Assembly (NCBI RefSeq): GCF_004001065.1
Contig: NZ_BIML01000002.1
Location: forward strand, 186,001 to 250,000
Length of the DNA stretch: 64,000 nucleotides
Reading direction: 5' to 3'
Source: Paenibacillus xylaniclasticus
GTDB taxonomy: Bacteria; Bacillota; Bacilli; Paenibacillales; Paenibacillaceae
Of this stretch, positions 61,012 through 64,000 are shown piece by piece. The first letter of the stretch is position 1; every line of letters begins with the position of its first letter. Position numbers and translations under genes: made by a program. The notes under the pieces are model-generated. The model had not been told where the DNA came from. It saw only the letters and a program-made list of their open reading frames with translations, and searched no databases.

Positions 61012-62088
61012 TTAAACCGGAAGCTCAATCAGCTCTTTCGTCGATGCCGTCAATATTTTAATCCCGGTGTCCGTCAAGACGACGTCATCCTCGATCCGTA
61101 CGCCCCCGAAGCCGGGGATGTAGATGCCGGGCTCAACCGTAACGGTCATGCCGGGTGTTAAAATCATATCGCTTAGTTTCGACAGGCGCGGCAGCTCATG
61201 AATTTCGAGTCCGAAGCCGTGTCCCAGACTATGGCCAAAGTTGTCTCCGTAGCCGTATCGTGTAATGATGTCACGCGATAGCGCATCTGCTTCGCGCCCT
61301 GTCATGCCTGGCTGTATATTCGCCAGCGCATGCAGTTGAGCTTCTAGCACAATGTTATAAATCTCCTTGTGCCGACTTGATGCCTGTCCGACTACAACTG
61401 TACGAGTCAAATCAGAGCAATAGCCTTTATAATAAGCTCCAAAATCGAGCTTAACGAACTCGTTCGTGCCTACGATCCGTTCACTGGCTACACCATGCGG
61501 CAGCGCCGAACGCTCACCTGAGGCAACGATCGTATCGAAAGAAGGGCCCGTAGCGCCTCCCTTACGCATAAATATCTCCATCTCAAGAGCGATCTCAAGC
61601 TCCGAAATTCCAGGGCGGATAATTCCGAGCGCGTATTGAAACGTACGGTCTGCAAGCTCAGCGGCCTGCTGAATGACGGCGATTTCCGCCTCGTCCTTAA
61701 TGAGCCGAATTTGCTCGACGAGCTGGGAAACTGGCTGCAGCTCAATCGTACCAAGCTGCTGAGACCAAGCTGCAAACTCACCGTATGTAACATGCTCTTG
61801 CTCGAATGCCAGCTTGCTAATATTGCGGGAAGCAAGCAGCTGCTTCACCGATTCCATCGGCTTAGCTGCATGCTCAACCACTTGAAATCCTTTCGCTTGC
61901 TCTGTTGCCTGCGTCATATAGCGGAAATCAGTCAACAGCCAATTGTCATCCGCCGTGATGAGAAGCATGCCAGCTGAGCCGGTAAAGCCGCTCAAATATT
62001 TGCGGTTGTGCGAATAGGTCACCAGAAATGCTTCCAGGCCTGCTTCCGCGAGCTTCTCGCGCAGCCGATCTAATCTTGCATTCGTCAT
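61012..62088 (-). CDS. Xaa-Pro aminopeptidase family (M24B)
   Basis: A 358-residue metallopeptidase that cleaves the residue before proline. An N-terminal creatinase-like domain (FLVTYSHNRKYLSGFTGSAG) precedes the pita-bread domain with metal ligands in LDFGAYYKGYCSDLTRTVVV (two Asp), GHSLGHGFGLEIHELP (His), VTVEPGIYIPGFGGVRIEDD (two Glu). Like B. subtilis YqhT/PapA. It lies between aroQ and efp; the shared theme with efp is proline. Substrate range is inferred. Confidence 0.94.
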   Translation of the reverse strand: MTNARLDRLREKLAEAGLEAFLVTYSHNRKYLSGFTGSAGMLLITADDNWLLTDFRYMTQATEQAKGFQVVEHAAKPMESVKQLLASRNISKLAFEQEHVTYGEFAAWSQQLGTIELQPVSQLVEQIRLIKDEAEIAVIQQAAELADRTFQYALGIIRPGISELEIALEMEIFMRKGGATGPSFDTIVASGERSALPHGVASERIVGTNEFVKLDFGAYYKGYCSDLTRTVVVGQASSRHKEIYNIVLEAQLHALANIQPGMTGREADALSRDIITRYGYGDNFGHSLGHGFGLEIHELPRLSKLSDMILTPGMTVTVEPGIYIPGFGGVRIEDDVVLTDTGIKILTASTKELIELPV

Positions 62089-62130
62089 AACAAGAGATGC
62101 CTCCTCGCACTTAGCTTATATTTGGATTGG

Positions 62131-62571
62131 TCACGCCTGCTCCAGATGAGACACAAGCGCCCTCAACCCTAGCAAATAGCTGTCAGCTCCAAAGCCTGCG
62201 ATTTGACCGACAGCAACCGGTGCGACGACCGAATGATGCCGAAACTCTTCGCGTTTATGAATATTCGACATATGCACTTCGACAACAGGCAGCGCGACGG
62301 TGCTTAGCGCATCCCGCAGCGCGTAGCTGTAGTGTGTAAGTGCGCCTGGATTAATAACAATTCCTGCGGCATGGCCGAACGATTCATGAATCTTATCAAT
62401 TAATGCACCCTCGTGATTCGATTGGAAGCAGTCGACCGTATAGCCGAGCTCCAAACCAAGCTGACGAACGCGCTCTTCGATGGCAGGCAGCGTATCCGAG
62501 CCGTAAATCCCCGGTTCACGAACGCCCAGCATGTTCAGATTAGGTCCGTTAAGCAACAATATAGTGCGCAT
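62131..62571 (-). CDS. aroQ: 3-dehydroquinate dehydratase, type II
   Basis: A 146-residue enzyme of the shikimate route. Signature [19 protein letters not shown] carries the catalytic Tyr; [35 protein letters not shown] and [11 protein letters not shown] complete the active site. ATG follows AAGGAGG. Precedes the Xaa-Pro peptidase by 42 nt. The type II dodecameric enzyme is the common one in this group. Confidence 0.96.
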   Translation of the reverse strand: MRTILLLNGPNLNMLGVREPGIYGSDTLPAIEERVRQLGLELGYTVDCFQSNHEGALIDKIHESFGHAAGIVINPGALTHYSYALRDALSTVALPVVEVHMSNIHKREEFRHHSVVAPVAVGQIAGFGADSYLLGLRALVSHLEQA

Positions 62572-62689
62572 GCTGCACCTCCTTACGACATCTGCCGATC
62601 TCTCTCGCGCAAAAGTCCATTAGACATTCTACCATAAGCTTCAGCGGTTTGAGAAGAGTTTCCTGCATGCGCACTTTAGTATTACGCTA

Positions 62690-63262
62690 TTACGTTGCCC
62701 CCGCCGCAGAGCCGGCCGGCTCACGTGACGCCTCGTCCGTATATTCGAACGCAATCGAGTAACCGATAAAGGTACCCCACAATAAAAAAATACAAAGCTC
62801 CGTGAACAGCGTACTCCACCCGATAAGCGTCAGAACAGGTGTGATAGACAATGAAGGTCCGACTGCCCCGAATATTATCGCCCACCATAGAAATCCGTAA
62901 ACGAAGCCCATCCATGGTCCGCCTACCCTTGAGAACAAGACGAAATAAAGCAGCGAGCACAAAATGCTGAACAAGCAAAAAACAACAATTCCAACCATAT
63001 AACCCCAACCCGTCTTCAGAAAGCTTAGTTGAAAAAATGGATCAGCCAGCACTCCCGGTACCAGCTTCGTAAATTTGAGCCAATATGCGATCCCCCTCAG
63101 AGACCCCCATATTAATCCAGCGAAAAATCCGAGCGATAGACAAAACGTGAATGGATTGGTATGACCGCTTTGCTCCTTTGATCGTCCGTTTGGATTACTT
63201 GAGCTGTGATTGCCGGAATGATTGGATCTTACACTCCATAACGTTGCATGCTTAGCCATCAT
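62690..63262 (-). CDS. YqhR family membrane protein
   Basis: A 190-residue membrane protein with a polar N-terminal 35 residues (NHSSSNPNGRSKEQSG) and four membrane segments (FTFCLSLGFFAGLIWGSLRG; GWGYMVGIVVFCLFSILCSL; MGFVYGFLWWAIIFGAVGP; LFTELCIFLLWGTFIGYSI). It matches YqhR, next to yqhQ and aroQ in Bacillales. Function unknown. ATG has GGGGAAA and AAGGAAG near. Confidence 0.82.
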   Translation of the reverse strand: MMAKHATLWSVRSNHSGNHSSSNPNGRSKEQSGHTNPFTFCLSLGFFAGLIWGSLRGIAYWLKFTKLVPGVLADPFFQLSFLKTGWGYMVGIVVFCLFSILCSLLYFVLFSRVGGPWMGFVYGFLWWAIIFGAVGPSLSITPVLTLIGWSTLFTELCIFLLWGTFIGYSIAFEYTDEASREPAGSAAGAT

Positions 63263-63435
63263 TTTCCCCTTCCTTTAAAATTCTAAGTGCGTAACTAATG
63301 TGCCTTTCCTAGTATGGCAATTCCGGCCCATTGGTAACCGCTCGACATTGGCAAACAGCTGTAAAATCAAGTACAATAGAGAGACAAAGCAAGCCGCAGC
63401 GATGCGGATGCAAAGACAAGGAAGGTGAAATCCTT

Positions 63436-64000
63436 TTGCCGCAATCGAATAACATTTATGGGGGACAAGCTGTTATAGAAGGCGTCATGTTCGCAGGGAA
63501 GCATGTAAACGTAACCGCCGTACGGCGCAAGAACCAAGAAATTGCTTTCTATGAAGTACCAAGGACGACTCATAGCTGGTATACACCATTGAAGAAAATA
63601 CCACTGGTGCGCGGTGTCGTTGGCATTTTGGAATCGAGCGCGAAAGGCTCGCAGCATCTAAACTTCTCCGTTGAGACATATGCAGAAGACGAACTCGAGG
63701 ATGAAAAGGCAAACGGTACGGCGCCTGTCGTCGAGAAGCCGAAGAAATCGGGACTCAGCTTAACAGCTATATTCGGCATTGCCATTGCTGGCATCATTTC
63801 GTTCATCATCGGTAAAGTCGCTTTTACAGTTGTTCCCGCTATGGTGGAACAATTGCTATTTGGTCAGGCATTCGAGAATATAATATTACACAACCTGATT
63901 GAAGGCCTCATCAAGATCATCTTTCTGCTGGGTTATTTGTATGTCATATCACTGACACCAATTGTCAAACGGCTGTTTCAATACCATGGCGCCGAGCACA
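63436..64000 (+). CDS. yqhQ: DUF1385 family membrane protein YqhQ, partial
   Basis: The first 188 codons of a YqhQ protein cut by the window edge. The conserved start NIYGGQAVIEGVMFAGKHV is followed by PLVRGVVGILESSAKGSQHL, two membrane segments (FGIAIAGIISFIIGKVAF; IIFLLGYLYVISL) and, at the edge, FQYHGAEH, the diagnostic DUF1385 motif. The start is TTG at 63436 with GGAAGGTGA. Divergent from yqhR. Function unknown. Confidence 0.9.
   Translation, partial: MPQSNNIYGGQAVIEGVMFAGKHVNVTAVRRKNQEIAFYEVPRTTHSWYTPLKKIPLVRGVVGILESSAKGSQHLNFSVETYAEDELEDEKANGTAPVVEKPKKSGLSLTAIFGIAIAGIISFIIGKVAFTVVPAMVEQLLFGQAFENIILHNLIEGLIKIIFLLGYLYVISLTPIVKRLFQYHGAEH

Noticed and set aside
1-64000. CRISPR arrays, tRNA or rRNA genes
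   Set aside because: No regularly spaced direct repeats, cloverleaf with CCA end, or rRNA signatures were found on either strand.

Overview
The window is chromosomal DNA from an endospore-forming member of the Bacillales, most like Paenibacillus or a close relative. It holds spo0A, sigF with spoIIAA and spoIIAB, an eight-gene spoIIIA operon, spoIIM, spoIVB, part of the spoVA operon and gerW, in an order close to the Bacillus subtilis spoIIA-to-yqh region. The coding DNA is moderately GC-rich, GTG and especially TTG starts are common, and Shine-Dalgarno sites are strong. I see no rRNA, tRNA, CRISPR array, prophage or insertion sequence.

Layout. 1-2.6 kb: gerW (ytfJ), then a compact type II restriction-modification unit whose endonuclease closely matches NgoMIV (GCCGGC), lying where a DUF2953 gene and gerW are usual neighbours. 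2.6-8.9 kb: ribD-ribE-ribBA-ribH-scpA-scpB-DUF2953 behind an FMN riboswitch. 9-16 kb: ppiB, lysA, spoVAF, spoVAB, spoVAA, sigF, spoIIAB, spoIIAA; spoVAC, spoVAD and spoVAE are absent. 16-23.7 kb: dacF, pyrimidine-nucleoside phosphorylase, a Spo0E-like gene, purine nucleoside phosphorylase, deoB, xerD, yqzK, ald. 24-29.8 kb: a subtilisin without a signal peptide, fur, spoIIM, nudF, mciZ, an M20 peptidase, prli42 and lipB. 29.8-36.5 kb: the branched-chain 2-oxoacid dehydrogenase genes, a DUF2627 gene and spo0A. 36.7-49.5 kb: spoIVB, recN, argR, an unknown gene, tlyA, dxs, ispA, xseB, xseA, folD, nusB, and a DUF2273-amaP-asp23 group. 49.6-64 kb: accBC, spoIIIAA-AH, yqhV, comB, aspartokinase, efp, an Xaa-Pro peptidase, aroQ, yqhR and the start of yqhQ.

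The core theme is sporulation. Spo0A starts the programme and seems to control itself through three 0A boxes around a SigH promoter. SpoIIAA, SpoIIAB and SigF set forespore fate. SpoIIM, the SpoIIIA channel and SpoIVB act in engulfment and cross-membrane signalling. MciZ blocks FtsZ in the mother cell. SigE-like promoters are readable before spoIIIAA, spoIIM and comB, and a SigE/SigK-like one before the subtilisin gene. The remaining genes cover riboflavin, isoprenoid, fatty-acid, lysine and nucleoside metabolism.

The clearest accessory element is the NgoMIV-like restriction-modification unit, with a 20-bp perfect inverted repeat beside its promoter. Other points to check are the unlinked comB with a SigE-like promoter, the leaderless subtilisin, the internal start inside aspartokinase, the split spoVA operon and several unexplained inverted repeats.
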